From Streptomyces sp. 846.5 (GTDB taxonomy: Bacteria > Actinomycetota > Actinomycetes > Streptomycetales > Streptomycetaceae): a DNA stretch of 64,000 nucleotides. Positions 37,940-46,806 of the stretch are shown here, piece after piece. The stretch covers positions 3,644,001 to 3,708,000 of the forward strand of contig NZ_SOBN01000001.1 of assembly GCF_004365705.1 (NCBI RefSeq), read 5' to 3'. A program made the position numbers and the translations under genes. The notes beneath the pieces are model-generated. The model ran no database searches. It was not told the DNA's origin and saw nothing but the letters and a program-made list of their open reading frames with translations. Positions within the stretch are counted from its first letter, which is position 1, and each line of letters starts with the position of its first letter.

Positions 37940-39052
37940 TCAGATGAGGCTGGGGTCCTCCTTGTAGACCTCTTCCAGCAGCGAGAGGTCGAAGAGCTGG
38001 GCCGCGGTGAGGTCGAGACCGCCGAACTTGAGCGTCTTGATGTTCTCCGCGATCAGCTGGTCCGTGACCGTGAACAGCCCGCTCTTCTTGGTGTCGGCGC
38101 TCACCATCAGCAGGTTCTGGCCCTTGGACTCCAGGGTCTGCTCACTGGTCGTCAGGCCGAGCCCCTTGCCGTACTGCTCTGCGGCCAGCTTCGCCCCGAG
38201 CGTCGGGTCGGCGATGCTGTCCTTCCAGCCCTTGATCTCGGCCCGCAGGAATGCCTTGAGCAGGTCGCGCTGCTTGTCGATGGTGTCCTGACGCACGATG
38301 TACGTCTCGGAGACCAGCGGGTAGCCGGCGTCGGCCAGCAGCATCGTGGCGACCTGGAAGCCCTTGAGGCGCAGCGAGTTCGGCTCGTTGGTGACGAAGG
38401 AGAACCAGCCGTCCACGGTGCCCTGGGTCAGCGGCAGCGGGTCGAACTGCACCGGCACCTTGGTGATGTTCGACGCGTCGAGCCCGGCCGCCTTCACGAA
38501 CGCCGCCCACACCGACTCGTTGCTCGCCTGGACGCCGATCTTCTTGCCGTACAGGTCCTCCGGCTTGGTGATCGGGGTCTTGGCCATCGACATGATGCAG
38601 AACGGGTTCTTCTGGTACTGGGCGCCGATGATCTTCAGCGGCGCGCCCTTCGCGACGGCCGCGCCGGTGATGTCCGGGGAACTGATCGCGACGAGTGCCT
38701 TCTTGGTGACGACATCGGTCTCCATCGGCGTCGCGGTCGGACCGCCGCCGATGAGGGTGGCCTTGGAGAAGCCCTCGGCCGTGTAGTAGCCCTTGGTGTC
38801 GGCGATGTAGCTGCCCGCGAACTCGACGTTCTTGATCCAGGACAGGCGCAGCGTCAGCTCGCCGAAACTCTTGGCGCCGGAGGAGGAGGACGACGAGGAA
38901 GCCGAGGCGGACGACGAGCCGGAACTGCCACAGGCCGCGAGCAGCGGACCGCCGAGCAGCGCGGCGCCGCCGAGTTGCAGTCCCCGCTTGAGGAAGAGTC
39001 GTCTGTCGGCAGTCGCGAACACACTGTCGTCACTACTCGTGTTGCTGGTCAT
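37940..39052 (-). CDS. NMT1/THI5-like substrate-binding lipoprotein of the ABC importer
   Basis: A 370-residue binding protein. The signal peptide combines a twin-arginine motif (DRRLFLKRG) with a lipobox (LLAAC, Cys at about 43), so it is probably exported folded by Tat and lipid-anchored. A serine-rich linker follows. The mature domain begins [25 protein letters not shown], the NMT1/THI5 signature of proteins that bind thiamine-precursor pyrimidines, riboflavin-like rings, sulfonates and other small ligands. It is the first gene of the leftward run to the deaminase at 32458, with 776 bp of non-coding DNA upstream. An aromatic nitrogen heterocycle as ligand is inference from context. Confidence 0.9.
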   Translation of the reverse strand: MTSNTSSDDSVFATADRRLFLKRGLQLGGAALLGGPLLAACGSSGSSSASASSSSSSSGAKSFGELTLRLSWIKNVEFAGSYIADTKGYYTAEGFSKATLIGGGPTATPMETDVVTKKALVAISSPDITGAAVAKGAPLKIIGAQYQKNPFCIMSMAKTPITKPEDLYGKKIGVQASNESVWAAFVKAAGLDASNITKVPVQFDPLPLTQGTVDGWFSFVTNEPNSLRLKGFQVATMLLADAGYPLVSETYIVRQDTIDKQRDLLKAFLRAEIKGWKDSIADPTLGAKLAAEQYGKGLGLTTSEQTLESKGQNLLMVSADTKKSGLFTVTDQLIAENIKTLKFGGLDLTAAQLFDLSLLEEVYKEDPSLI

Positions 39053-39828
39053 TGCGCAGATCCCTTTCACTGTGCCGGATTTCGTACGGCGCGCGGGCGA
39101 CGGACATCCGGACAGCGCGTTGGGGACGCGTTGTCCCGATGCATTCCGCACGTTTCTGATGAGCCACTCATTCAGCGCGGCAATTGCCGTGCCCTCACCG
39201 GCGTCGCAATAGGCAGAGCGCAGCCCCCGGCGTCCGCGCGGACGGCGGAACAGGGAAGGGAATACGCGGGAGCGACGCCGCGGACCTGCGAGCCGGGCAG
39301 AGGCACCGACGGCAGGCCAGTACGCGGTCAGGCGTGAGCGCCCTCGGGCGCACGGTCCGAGCCGTGGGCCACGCGTCCTCGCGTCCAGGCCGACTGGTGG
39401 GCACGGTACCGGAGGTCCGTGAAACGCCCGCTGACGAGGCTCATCGCGCCCCCAACCGTACTCATTGCCGACGACTGCACGTCGAGCGATTCAGCCGAGA
39501 GTGACGCACGGACATTGCCCAGCGATTCCCTCGTCGTTACGTCCGGATGTCACATGGGGCCGCGCATCCGCCGACGCTATTTCTGCTCATGCGGAATTCC
39601 CGAACCATCAATGGCCGGCGCGTCGGCGGGTGTCAGCCGGTGCGGCGGACGACGGTGAAACCGTCCGGCCCCCCGCATCAGGGAGCGGCTGTGTTCACTG
39701 TGCGCGTTCCGGTTCAGCCGTGGGACCACGGGGGCAGGTAGAGGGCGCGAGCGGCCGGAGCACGGTCAGCACGATGCCCGGAGCACAGTGAACGAGTCGG
39801 CCGCCGCGCGGAGGAAGGGAGCCGGGGC
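39053..39828. promoter_or_regulatory. long non-coding region upstream of the importer operon
   Basis: 776 bases between the stop of a leftward tetR and the start of the leftward binding-protein gene, with no frame showing normal codon bias. GC content drops around 39420-39620. A 10-bp imperfect stem (GGACA-CGCG type, 39110-39136) lies in the probable leader of the importer mRNA. CGGACG/CGTCCG forms a second hairpin at about 39648-39669. I looked for purine, TPP, preQ1 and guanidine riboswitch cores and recognised none. Confidence 0.5.
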
Positions 39829-40644
39829 TCAGTCCTTCGCGCGGGGTTTGCGCTTGGCGGGGGTGACGGCGGGGGCGGGGTTGGGGGTCGGGGCGGCTTT
39901 GCCGATGGTGGGGAGGACGAAGTCCTGGATCATGTCGACGGCGTCGCGGACCAGTGGGCGGAAGACGCGGTAGCGGGAGAGGGCGACGATCTTGGCGACG
40001 AAGGGGGCGCAGCGGGCCACGAAGGCGCGGGTGCGTTCGGTGTCCTCTGTGCGGTCGAAGACCCAGTAGAGGACGATGACCATGAGGTGCAGCCAGAGCA
40101 GGTCGGGCAGCAGTTCCTCAAGTTCCGGGTCGAGCTTGGGGCCGAGCTGGGAGCCGTCCAGGACCTCGCGGAAGATCTCGACGGCGGTGGTGCGGGCCGG
40201 GTGGGATTCGTTGGAGAACGGGCTGAGCGCGCTGTTGGGGTCGGCCGCGGTGCGGAAGAACTGGGCGGCGAACTCGTGGTACGGGGCGGCGCAGTCGACC
40301 CAGGACTCCAGTGCGATCTGCAGCCGCTCCGCGAAGTCCGTGGTTCCGGCGAGGCGGGCCCGCGCGTCGGCGGCGTGCTCGTGGGTCATCCGGTCGTAGA
40401 ACCCCTGGATCAGGTATTCCTTGCCGGCGTAGTAGTAGTACGCGTTGCCGACCGAGACCCCCGCTTCGGCGGCGATGGCCCGCATCGTCGTCCGGTCGTA
40501 GCCGCGCTCCTGGAAGAGCCGCATCGCGGTCTCCAGGATCAGAGCCCGGGTCTGCTCGCCCTTCGCCGAGACGACGGCGGGGGACGGAGCAGGGGCCGGA
40601 GCGGGCTCGGGGGCGGGTGGTTCGGTCGGCACGGCGTCGTTCAC
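39829..40644 (-). CDS. TetR-family regulator
   Basis: A 271-residue regulator with a Pro/Ala-rich N-terminal tail, then the HTH domain (TRALILETAMRLFQERGYD, recognition helix VSVGNAYYYYAGKEYL, about residues 32-80). A large ligand domain follows, ending in an Ala/Pro/Lys tail. GTG start 10 bases after the DUF393 stop, so it is the last gene of a three-gene leftward operon. Two TGAAC-type palindromes in the divergent region in front of that operon are the likely operators, which would make it autoregulatory. Confidence 0.85.
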   Translation of the reverse strand: MNDAVPTEPPAPEPAPAPAPSPAVVSAKGEQTRALILETAMRLFQERGYDRTTMRAIAAEAGVSVGNAYYYYAGKEYLIQGFYDRMTHEHAADARARLAGTTDFAERLQIALESWVDCAAPYHEFAAQFFRTAADPNSALSPFSNESHPARTTAVEIFREVLDGSQLGPKLDPELEELLPDLLWLHLMVIVLYWVFDRTEDTERTRAFVARCAPFVAKIVALSRYRVFRPLVRDAVDMIQDFVLPTIGKAAPTPNPAPAVTPAKRKPRAKD

Positions 40645-40654
40645 GCTCCTGAGG

Positions 40655-41251
40655 CTAGCCGCCCGGTGGGGTGCAGGTGTCGCCGCAGTCGGACGCGGTG
40701 GCGGCCGTCGCGGCCTCCCAGTGGCGGCCGTTCCAGATCCATTCCCCGACCCGGACCGGCGCCGCTCCCGACCGACCGGCTGTCCCCTGCGCAGTCGGTC
40801 GGTCGGAAGGGCGTGGCCGGCTCCCGGGCGGAGCCGGCGGCGGGGGTGGAGGCGGGAGCCTGGACCGTGCGCGCCACTTGGCGGCGGCGAGCACCATGCC
40901 CTTGGCGAGCGGCGCCCCGGCCGGGGTGCTGAACCGGTGCGACATCACCCGGTAGCGGTGCAGCGCCCAGAGGCAGACCACCCAGGCCGCCGAACCCTCG
41001 TACACCTGCCCGGAGTCGCCGATCACGGTGATCTCACGGAGGGTGCGGGCGTGGTCCAGGGCCGGGAAGCGGCCCCTCGCCTTCCGGGATCCGGCCGGGA
41101 CGAACTCCATCGGCACGAGCTTGCGCTGCTTCTCCAGCCAGCTCTTGACGTGTCGGCAGAGCGGGCAGCCGGGGTCGTAGAGGACCGTCAGCCGGCGGAC
41201 CGGGGCGTCGCCGGGGCCCCGGTCCGGGGCTGCGGCCGTCAGCGGCGGCAT
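40655..41251 (-). CDS. DUF393 (DCC-family) thiol-disulfide oxidoreductase-like protein
   Basis: A 198-residue protein. The N-terminal thioredoxin-like domain has TVLYDPGCPLCRHVKSWLE, whose CxxC motif is the putative redox site (about residues 29-32). A proline-rich linker with seven consecutive prolines joins it to a C-terminal segment with EWIWNGRHWE and two late cysteines. DCC proteins are thought to reduce or exchange disulfides; substrates are unknown. It follows the membrane-protein gene by 4 bases. Confidence 0.8.
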   Translation of the reverse strand: MPPLTAAAPDRGPGDAPVRRLTVLYDPGCPLCRHVKSWLEKQRKLVPMEFVPAGSRKARGRFPALDHARTLREITVIGDSGQVYEGSAAWVVCLWALHRYRVMSHRFSTPAGAPLAKGMVLAAAKWRARSRLPPPPPPPAPPGSRPRPSDRPTAQGTAGRSGAAPVRVGEWIWNGRHWEAATAATASDCGDTCTPPGG

Positions 41252-41255
41252 CGGG

Positions 41256-41672
41256 TCAGGCCTGCGGCAGCGGCGCTGTGGGGGTCCAGCTCTGCGGCGG
41301 GACCGGCGGGCGCTGCTCGCTGTCGATCAGGCCGCGGCGGCGGATCCGGTTCAGGACGTAGACGTTCAGCAGGTGCAGCACGCCGAGGACCAGCAGCACC
41401 GTGCCGACCTTGTAGGACAGGGCGGTGAAGATGCCCCTGACGTCCTGGACGTTGGTGTCGCCGCCGCGCAGCCACAGCGCGACGAATCCCAGGTTGACCA
41501 GGTAGAAGCCGACCACCAGCAGGTGGTTCACGGCGTCGGCGAGCTTCTCGCTGCCGTGGAAGACATCGGCGAGGAAAACCCTGCCGCTGCGGCTGAGCGT
41601 GCGGGCCACCCAGATGGTGAGCCCGATGCTGAGCGCCAGGTAGAGGACATAAGTGATGACCGTACGGTCCAT
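41256..41672 (-). CDS. small integral membrane protein, function unknown
   Basis: A 138-residue protein with three hydrophobic helices (about residues 4-25, 50-68 and 88-108) and a Pro-rich cytoplasmic tail. The region between helices is rich in charged residues (HGSEKLADAVNH). I do not recognise a named family. It is the first gene of the leftward operon with the DUF393 and TetR genes. One palindromic operator lies 35 bp upstream of its start. Confidence 0.8.
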   Translation of the reverse strand: MDRTVITYVLYLALSIGLTIWVARTLSRSGRVFLADVFHGSEKLADAVNHLLVVGFYLVNLGFVALWLRGGDTNVQDVRGIFTALSYKVGTVLLVLGVLHLLNVYVLNRIRRRGLIDSEQRPPVPPQSWTPTAPLPQA

Positions 41673-41706
41673 GGTGCACCTCGTGTGGGAAAGCGTGCCG
41701 AGTTTT

Positions 41707-41718
41707 TGAACGCGTTCA
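41707..41718. promoter_or_regulatory. palindrome TGAACGCGTTCA (operator copy 1)
   Basis: A perfect 12-bp palindrome in a T-rich stretch, 34 bp before the leftward membrane-protein gene. It shares TGAAC/GTTCA half-sites with copy 2, whose centre is 46 bp away. Confidence 0.75.
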
Positions 41719-41751
41719 GTTTCTGCGTCGACCAGGACTGTAGACGTGTTT

Positions 41752-41765
41752 TTGAACATGTTCAA
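41752..41765. promoter_or_regulatory. palindrome TTGAACATGTTCAA (operator copy 2)
   Basis: A perfect 14-bp palindrome located 57 bp before the rightward MFS gene. Both copies are preceded by a T run (TTTTTGAAC). They are probably bound by the TetR encoded at 39829-40644. Confidence 0.78.
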
Positions 41766-41822
41766 GTGGCTCGGATTTAAAGCGTTGGGCGGGGTCGGAC
41801 CCCGTTGGTAGGTTCGCCGGAC

Positions 41823-43157
41823 ATGGGAACTGATCAGCAGGCGCCGAACCGACCGCCCAGTACGCCGACACCCACCTCGCCTGCTGCACCCGCTCCGCTC
41901 GGCCCGCGCTTCGCCAAGCTGTGGGCGGCCAGCACCACCTCCGCCCTGGGCAGCGGGCTGTCCACGATCGCGGCGCCGCTGCTGGTGGCGTCCCGTACCA
42001 GCGACCCGCTGGTCGTGTCCGCCGCGGCCGGGGTCGCCTGGCTGCCGTGGCTGCTGTTCGCCCTGCCCGGTGGGGTGCTGGTGGACCGGGTCGACCGGCG
42101 GCGGCTGATGGTCGTGGTGGACTGGGTCCGGGTGGCCGCGATGGCCGTGCTGGCGGCGGCGATCGCGACCGGGCACCCCAGCATCACGCTGCTCTACACG
42201 GTGCTGTTCGTGATCAACACCGGTGAGGTGGTGTTCCGCTCGGCGAGCCAGGCGATGATCCCGGCGGTGGTGCCGCGGGAGCGGCTGGAGCGGGCGAACG
42301 GCTGGCTGCTCGGCGGGGTGACACTGATGCAGCAGATGGTCGCCGGACCGCTGGGCGGGTTCCTGTTCCTGCTGGCCGCGAGCATCCCTTTCTTCGTCAA
42401 CGCCGGGACCTACGCGGCCAGCGCGATTCTGATCGCGGCGGTCGCCGGAAGGTACCGGGCCGAACCGAGGGAGAGCACGGCCGAGGGTGGGACCCGTTCG
42501 TCGGTCCGGGCGGACATCGGCGGGGGCTTCCGCTGGCTGATGCGGCAGCGCGTGCTGCGCACCATGGCGGTGCTGATCGGGCTGCTGAACGTGACCCTGA
42601 CCGCCGCGCTCGCCGTCCTGGTGCTGCTGGCCCGGGAGCGGCTCCACCTCGGCTCGGTCGGCTACGGTGCGCTGTTCACCTGCATGGCGGTCGGCGGGAT
42701 CCTCGGCTCGGTCGTCGGCGACCGCCTCGTCGACCGGGTCGGCGCGACCTGGACGGTCAGGATCGGGCTGCTGATCGAAGCCGGACTGCACCTGGCCCTG
42801 GCCGCCTCGCGCAGCTCCTGGCTGATCGGCTTCGCCCTGTTCGCCTTCGGCCTGCACGGCTCGCTCTGGACCATCGTGGCGAGCTCGCTGCGACAGCGGC
42901 TGACGCCCCCGCACATGCAGGGGCGGGTCGGCAGCACCAACCTGTTCATCGCGGCGGGCGGCAACTGCGTGGGCGCGGTGCTCGGCGGGGTGGTCGCGGC
43001 ACGGTTCGGGATCACCGCGCCGTACTGGGCGGGGTTCGCGGTCGCGGTCCTGGTCTCGGCCGCGACCTGGCGGGTGTTCGACCGGGCGACGGTGTCCGCC
43101 ACCTACCGGACCCCGGTGTTCGAGGAGGCTGACGCCGCTGTGGCCAAGGCCGGGTGA
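41823..43157 (+). CDS. MFS exporter (enterobactin/macrolide exporter type)
   Basis: A 444-residue membrane protein with a Pro/Thr-rich N-terminal tail and about 12 helices. The cytoplasmic loop 2-3 motif VLVDRVDRRRLMV and the repeated half-motif GDRLVDRVGATW resemble EntS/MefA-type exporters. The ATG at 41823 is preferred to the ATG at 41805 because it lies closer to the conserved start; no clear ribosome site separates them. Divergent from the membrane protein–DUF393–TetR operon and probably under the same TetR. Confidence 0.85.
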   Translation: MGTDQQAPNRPPSTPTPTSPAAPAPLGPRFAKLWAASTTSALGSGLSTIAAPLLVASRTSDPLVVSAAAGVAWLPWLLFALPGGVLVDRVDRRRLMVVVDWVRVAAMAVLAAAIATGHPSITLLYTVLFVINTGEVVFRSASQAMIPAVVPRERLERANGWLLGGVTLMQQMVAGPLGGFLFLLAASIPFFVNAGTYAASAILIAAVAGRYRAEPRESTAEGGTRSSVRADIGGGFRWLMRQRVLRTMAVLIGLLNVTLTAALAVLVLLARERLHLGSVGYGALFTCMAVGGILGSVVGDRLVDRVGATWTVRIGLLIEAGLHLALAASRSSWLIGFALFAFGLHGSLWTIVASSLRQRLTPPHMQGRVGSTNLFIAAGGNCVGAVLGGVVAARFGITAPYWAGFAVAVLVSAATWRVFDRATVSATYRTPVFEEADAAVAKAG

Positions 43158-43179
43158 CGCAGCGTCAATCCCCTTGCCG

Positions 43180-44223
43180 TCAGCGCGGAAGCTCCACCGA
43201 CAGGTACGGGCTCAGCGCCCGAAGGAAGTCCGCCGCGTCGAACATCGCGCTGGCCGAGGCCAGGCCCGTCGTCCGGGTGCGCCCGTCCAACAGTCGCTCG
43301 ACCGCCTCTACCACCAGGGGCGCGGTGACCGCGTAGATGTCCTGGCCACGGGCGCTGGCGCGGCGTTCGACGCCACCCGACCGGACCAGGACGTCGACGA
43401 CGAAGGTCTGGTCCGATCGCCCCAGGGCGTCGACTGCCTCCGGCGCCGGGGTGTCCGCTGCGGCCAGGTCCCTCGCGGCTTCGACGGTCATGTAGGTGGT
43501 GACGCCGGGTACGGCCAGGTGGCTGGGGACGGTGACGACATCGGCCATGGTGAACTCCGCGATCACCGCCCGTCGGCCCAGCGGCTCCGGAAAGACCCAG
43601 TCCTGCACTGCGGCCTTGTCGTCGTGGTACTGCAGTGCGCCGTCCGCGAAGCGCACCCGGCGGCCCCCTCGACGCTGGTGCGACACCTCGCCGGCCACCC
43701 GGGTGCCCGCCGTGGGATGCCAGTTGCTCAGCCCGTACGCGACGTGCACCTCGTCCGCCGCGGTCCACTCCCCCATCGCCGCGGTCACCAGCAGGTCGCC
43801 CAGCCCACCGTAGAAGGCCATCGCCGGCAGCACGGGAGTGTCCGACTTCCGGGCCGCCTCGGCGTATTCGGCGAACATCGCGACGTTCGCCTCGATCTCC
43901 GCCGCGACGTCGACGTACGGGATCCCCGCGCGCAGCGCCGCCTCGACGACCGGGCCGCCCGTCACCGCGAACGGTCCGGCGCAGTTGACGACGGCCGCCG
44001 CACCGACGAGGGCCCGGTCCAGTGATCCCGGGTCGTCCACGGTGGCCGGCCGTACGTCCGCATCGGGCCACTCGGCCGCCAGCGCGTCCAGCCGGGCCGC
44101 GTCACGACCGGAGACCACCGTGGCAAAGCCACGCCTCCGTAGCTCGGCGACGACGAAGCGACCGGTGTGCCCGGTCGCCCCGTACACAACCACTGCAGCC
44201 CTGGCGTTCAACGTTTCCCCCAT
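43180..44223 (-). CDS. saccharopine-dehydrogenase-like NAD(P)-binding oxidoreductase
   Basis: A 347-residue protein with an N-terminal Rossmann domain (AVVVYGATGHTGRFVVAELRRRG, SGRDAARL, VNCAGPFAVTGGPVVEA) typical of the saccharopine dehydrogenase/trans-enoyl reductase superfamily (YP_ domain of membrane-associated members). A C-terminal alpha/beta domain follows. The substrate is unknown. It follows an ECF41-like sigma factor gene by 50 bp in the same direction, and ECF41 factors are usually linked to one such oxidoreductase or a carboxymuconolactone decarboxylase, so it is the probable target gene. Confidence 0.82.
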   Translation of the reverse strand: MGETLNARAAVVVYGATGHTGRFVVAELRRRGFATVVSGRDAARLDALAAEWPDADVRPATVDDPGSLDRALVGAAAVVNCAGPFAVTGGPVVEAALRAGIPYVDVAAEIEANVAMFAEYAEAARKSDTPVLPAMAFYGGLGDLLVTAAMGEWTAADEVHVAYGLSNWHPTAGTRVAGEVSHQRRGGRRVRFADGALQYHDDKAAVQDWVFPEPLGRRAVIAEFTMADVVTVPSHLAVPGVTTYMTVEAARDLAAADTPAPEAVDALGRSDQTFVVDVLVRSGGVERRASARGQDIYAVTAPLVVEAVERLLDGRTRTTGLASASAMFDAADFLRALSPYLSVELPR

Positions 44224-44273
44224 CTCGATGTTCTGACGGGTCCAGTCTTGCCGCTGCCGGGCTCCGAAGGTGG

Positions 44274-45248
44274 TCACTCGGCCGAGTTCTCCGCCTCCTG
44301 CTCCGGCGCTGCCGGGAACTCCCCGAGGACGGTGAGGTCGAGCCGGCTGAGCCGCTCGGGGTCGGCGAGCAGGTTGATCTCCACGATCCTGCCGTGGACG
44401 ACGGTGAAGCCCGACACCGAGACCGGCACCCCGCCGGGCGCGGTGACCAGGCCGTACGAGCCGTTGACCAGTGCCGGACGGGCGAATTCGGCGAGCTCGC
44501 GGAAGGCGAACACCTGCTCGGCCACCGCCTGGGCGCCGTGCACCAGGCGGGAAGTGGCCCCGGGCAGGAGGCCGGCGTCGGCGCGCAGCACCACGTCCGG
44601 GTCCAGGACGGTGAGCAGCGCCTCGAAGTCCCCGCCCCGGGCCGCGGCGAGGAAGGCGTCGACGGCCCTGCGCTGGTGGGCGATGTCGGGGTCGGGAACC
44701 GGGGCGGTGCCCTGCACCCGGCGGCGGGCCCGGCTGGCGAGTTGGCGGGCGGCGGCCGGGGTGCGCTCCACGATGGGGGCGATCTCCTCGAACGGCACTG
44801 CGAACATATCGTGCAGCACGAAGGCGAGCCGTTCGGCCGGGGCCAGCGTCTGCAGCACCACGAGCAGGGCCAGGCCGACCGAGTCGGCGAGAAGCGCCTG
44901 CTGCTCGGGGTCGACGGCGCTGTCGCCCGGGCCACGGCCCTCGATCCGGTCGATGATCGGGTCGGGGACAAAGACCCGGGCGTCCAGCGACTCCTCCCTG
45001 CGGGTCCGGCGCGTGCGCAGCATGGACAGCGACACCCGGGCGACGACCGTGGTCAGCCAGCCGCCGAGGTTCTCGATCTCCTCCGCGTCCTCGCGCTCCT
45101 CGGCGCGGCTGAGCCGCAGCCAGGCCTCCTGGACGGCGTCGTCGGCCTCGGTGAGCGAGCCCAGCATGCGGTAGGCCACCGCACGCAGATGGCCGCGGTG
45201 CTCCTCGAAGCGCCTGGCCATGAACTCTTTGTCGTTGGTCGCGTCCAT
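44274..45248 (-). CDS. ECF sigma factor, ECF41 (SigJ-like) type
   Basis: A 324-residue extracytoplasmic-function sigma factor. Region 2 is EEHRGHLRAVAYRMLGSLTEADDAVQEAWLRL in parts, and region 4 is LAPAERLAFVLHDMFAVPFEEIA with HTH TPAAARQLASRARRRV. A C-terminal SnoaL-like domain (about 200-310) replaces a separate anti-sigma factor. In ECF41 this domain regulates activity internally, and its LADPERLSRLD matches the conserved NPDKL-type motif. ATG at 45248 with AAGGAA 8 bases upstream. Confidence 0.9.
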   Translation of the reverse strand: MDATNDKEFMARRFEEHRGHLRAVAYRMLGSLTEADDAVQEAWLRLSRAEEREDAEEIENLGGWLTTVVARVSLSMLRTRRTRREESLDARVFVPDPIIDRIEGRGPGDSAVDPEQQALLADSVGLALLVVLQTLAPAERLAFVLHDMFAVPFEEIAPIVERTPAAARQLASRARRRVQGTAPVPDPDIAHQRRAVDAFLAAARGGDFEALLTVLDPDVVLRADAGLLPGATSRLVHGAQAVAEQVFAFRELAEFARPALVNGSYGLVTAPGGVPVSVSGFTVVHGRIVEINLLADPERLSRLDLTVLGEFPAAPEQEAENSAE

Positions 45249-45357
45249 CGGTCACATTCCTTCGTCGCGGCGGTCACTGCTCTGACCGATGGAACACGTC
45301 CGTTGTGACGACGTGGCCGTCCTGGGGCGGGGCACGCGGGACAGGGCACGGTCCGGG

Positions 45358-46221
45358 TCAGGGCTTGACGCCGACGCCGCCGAAGAAGCCGCGGGCCCCC
45401 AGCCACTCCTCACGAGTCGCCCGGGCGCGCCAGTTGGAGACCGGCACCACCCCCGGCTCGATCACGTCCACCCCGGTGAAGAACTGGTCGACCTCGGCGC
45501 GGGAGCGCAGGTGCAGCTGCGCGCTCGCCCGGCTGTAGGGGGCCTTGATCAGCTCGGCGCGCTCGGTGAAGTCCTCACCCTCCGCCTCCCAGGAGCCATG
45601 GCTGAGGATCAGCATGCTGCCTGCCGGGAGCGGCTTCAGCAGTTGCTCGACGATGGCGTGCGGGCCGTCCTCGTCCGGGATGAAGTGCAGGATCGCGGCG
45701 AGGACCAGGGCGACAGGTTCGCCGAAGTCGATGATCCGCCGCACCGTCCGATCGTCCAGGATCCGCCCCGGCTCGCGCAGGTCGGCCTGCACGACATGGG
45801 TCTCGCCGTGGCCGGGCCCCGCCATCAGGGCGCGGGCGTGGCTGAGCACGATCGGGTCGTTGTCGACATAGGCGACCCGGGCCCGCGGGTTGACCTGCTG
45901 GGCGACCTCATGGGTGTTGCCGGCCGTCGGAATGCCCGTCCCGATGTCCAGGAACTGGACGACGCCGGCGGCCGCGGCGTACCGGACCGCCCGGCCCAGG
46001 AAGGCCCGGTTCATCCTGGCCGCCATCCGCATCTCCGGCACGATGGCCAGCACCTGCTCGGCGGCCTCCCGGTCGGCGGGGAAGTTGTCCTTGCCTCCGA
46101 GGTAGTAGTCGTACATCCGCGAAGGATGCGGTATGTCCATGTTCAACTCGACGGACGGCGACTGCTCCCGCACACCGTCCCTCTGCCCCGCCTGGCCTCT
46201 CTGCTCCGCGTCCTGTGCCAC
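45358..46221 (-). CDS. DUF574-family SAM-dependent methyltransferase
   Basis: A 287-residue paralog of the protein at 20547: MDIPHPSRMYDYYLGGKDNFPADRE, the SAM loop FLDIGTGIPTAGNTH, VAYVDNDPIVLSHARAL and LHFIPDEDGP. Function of the family is unknown. GTG start at 46221; a later GTG at about 46173 (REQSPSVEL) would give a shorter form. It lies 109 bp upstream of the sigma-factor gene, so co-transcription is possible but not shown. Confidence 0.85.
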   Translation of the reverse strand: MAQDAEQRGQAGQRDGVREQSPSVELNMDIPHPSRMYDYYLGGKDNFPADREAAEQVLAIVPEMRMAARMNRAFLGRAVRYAAAAGVVQFLDIGTGIPTAGNTHEVAQQVNPRARVAYVDNDPIVLSHARALMAGPGHGETHVVQADLREPGRILDDRTVRRIIDFGEPVALVLAAILHFIPDEDGPHAIVEQLLKPLPAGSMLILSHGSWEAEGEDFTERAELIKAPYSRASAQLHLRSRAEVDQFFTGVDVIEPGVVPVSNWRARATREEWLGARGFFGGVGVKP

Positions 46222-46390
46222 AGCGCCCCCGATCCCACGTACCCCTCTGCTCCCCTGTCAGCCGCCAGGGTAGGTCGCTCGCATGCGATCCGTATCGGCC
46301 AGGACCAAAACCGTTGTACGAGCGTGCTCCGCCCGCGTGATGGCGACAACCCCCTGGCGGCTCGGACCGTCGGCGTGAGATCGTCCCCGG

Positions 46391-46786
46391 GTGACCGATG
46401 TCATGCCAGGAGATGCGCCCTCCGGGCGACCGGACGACCGGGCTGCGTCCGCGCTGCGCTTTGCGACGGAGCTTGTCGCCTGGGTGGCTACGCCGTGGGC
46501 GCTGTCGGGGCGTTCGTGGCTGCTCGCCGCGCTGTCCGTGGTGGTGCTGATCGGCCTTCCGACGGTCTTCGCCACGCCCGGGGACAAGGACAAGGTGATC
46601 GTCGCGGTTCCGGGTTGGGGCACCGTGCTGCTGGTGCTGCTTCAGCTCGTGCCGGCCGTGGTCTCCTCCTGGGTGGCCTGGCCCGTCTGGGCGGCGGTTC
46701 TGGTGAGCCTGATGGCCGCAGCCACGCTGGTTACGGAGCGGCCGCGTTGGCGTTGGCTTCTCTCTAACCAACCCGGCCGCCGGTAA
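46391..46786 (+). CDS. DUF2568 (YrdB-like) membrane protein
   Basis: A 131-residue protein with a disordered N-terminus and four hydrophobic segments between residues 25 and 115. RFATELVAWVATPWAL and LPTVFATPGDKDK are family hallmarks. Function unknown. GTG start, 169 bp from the divergent methyltransferase gene, and 20 bp in front of the YdeI-like gene, so both are probably one transcript. Confidence 0.75.
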   Translation: MTDVMPGDAPSGRPDDRAASALRFATELVAWVATPWALSGRSWLLAALSVVVLIGLPTVFATPGDKDKVIVAVPGWGTVLLVLLQLVPAVVSSWVAWPVWAAVLVSLMAAATLVTERPRWRWLLSNQPGRR

Positions 46787-46806
46787 GGGTTACTAGGCTG
46801 AGTCGC

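Noticed and set aside
39053-39250. Riboswitch in front of the importer operon
   Set aside because: A purine, TPP or similar aptamer would fit the context, but I found no conserved core, only a simple imperfect hairpin.
39195-39791. Several 60-110-codon frames in the importer upstream region
   Set aside because: None has a ribosome site or G/C-biased third positions, and they overlap each other on both strands.
46222-46390. TCGCATGCGA palindrome between the methyltransferase and DUF2568 genes
   Set aside because: A 10-bp palindrome with no flanking symmetry or nearby regulator gene is too short to call an operator.
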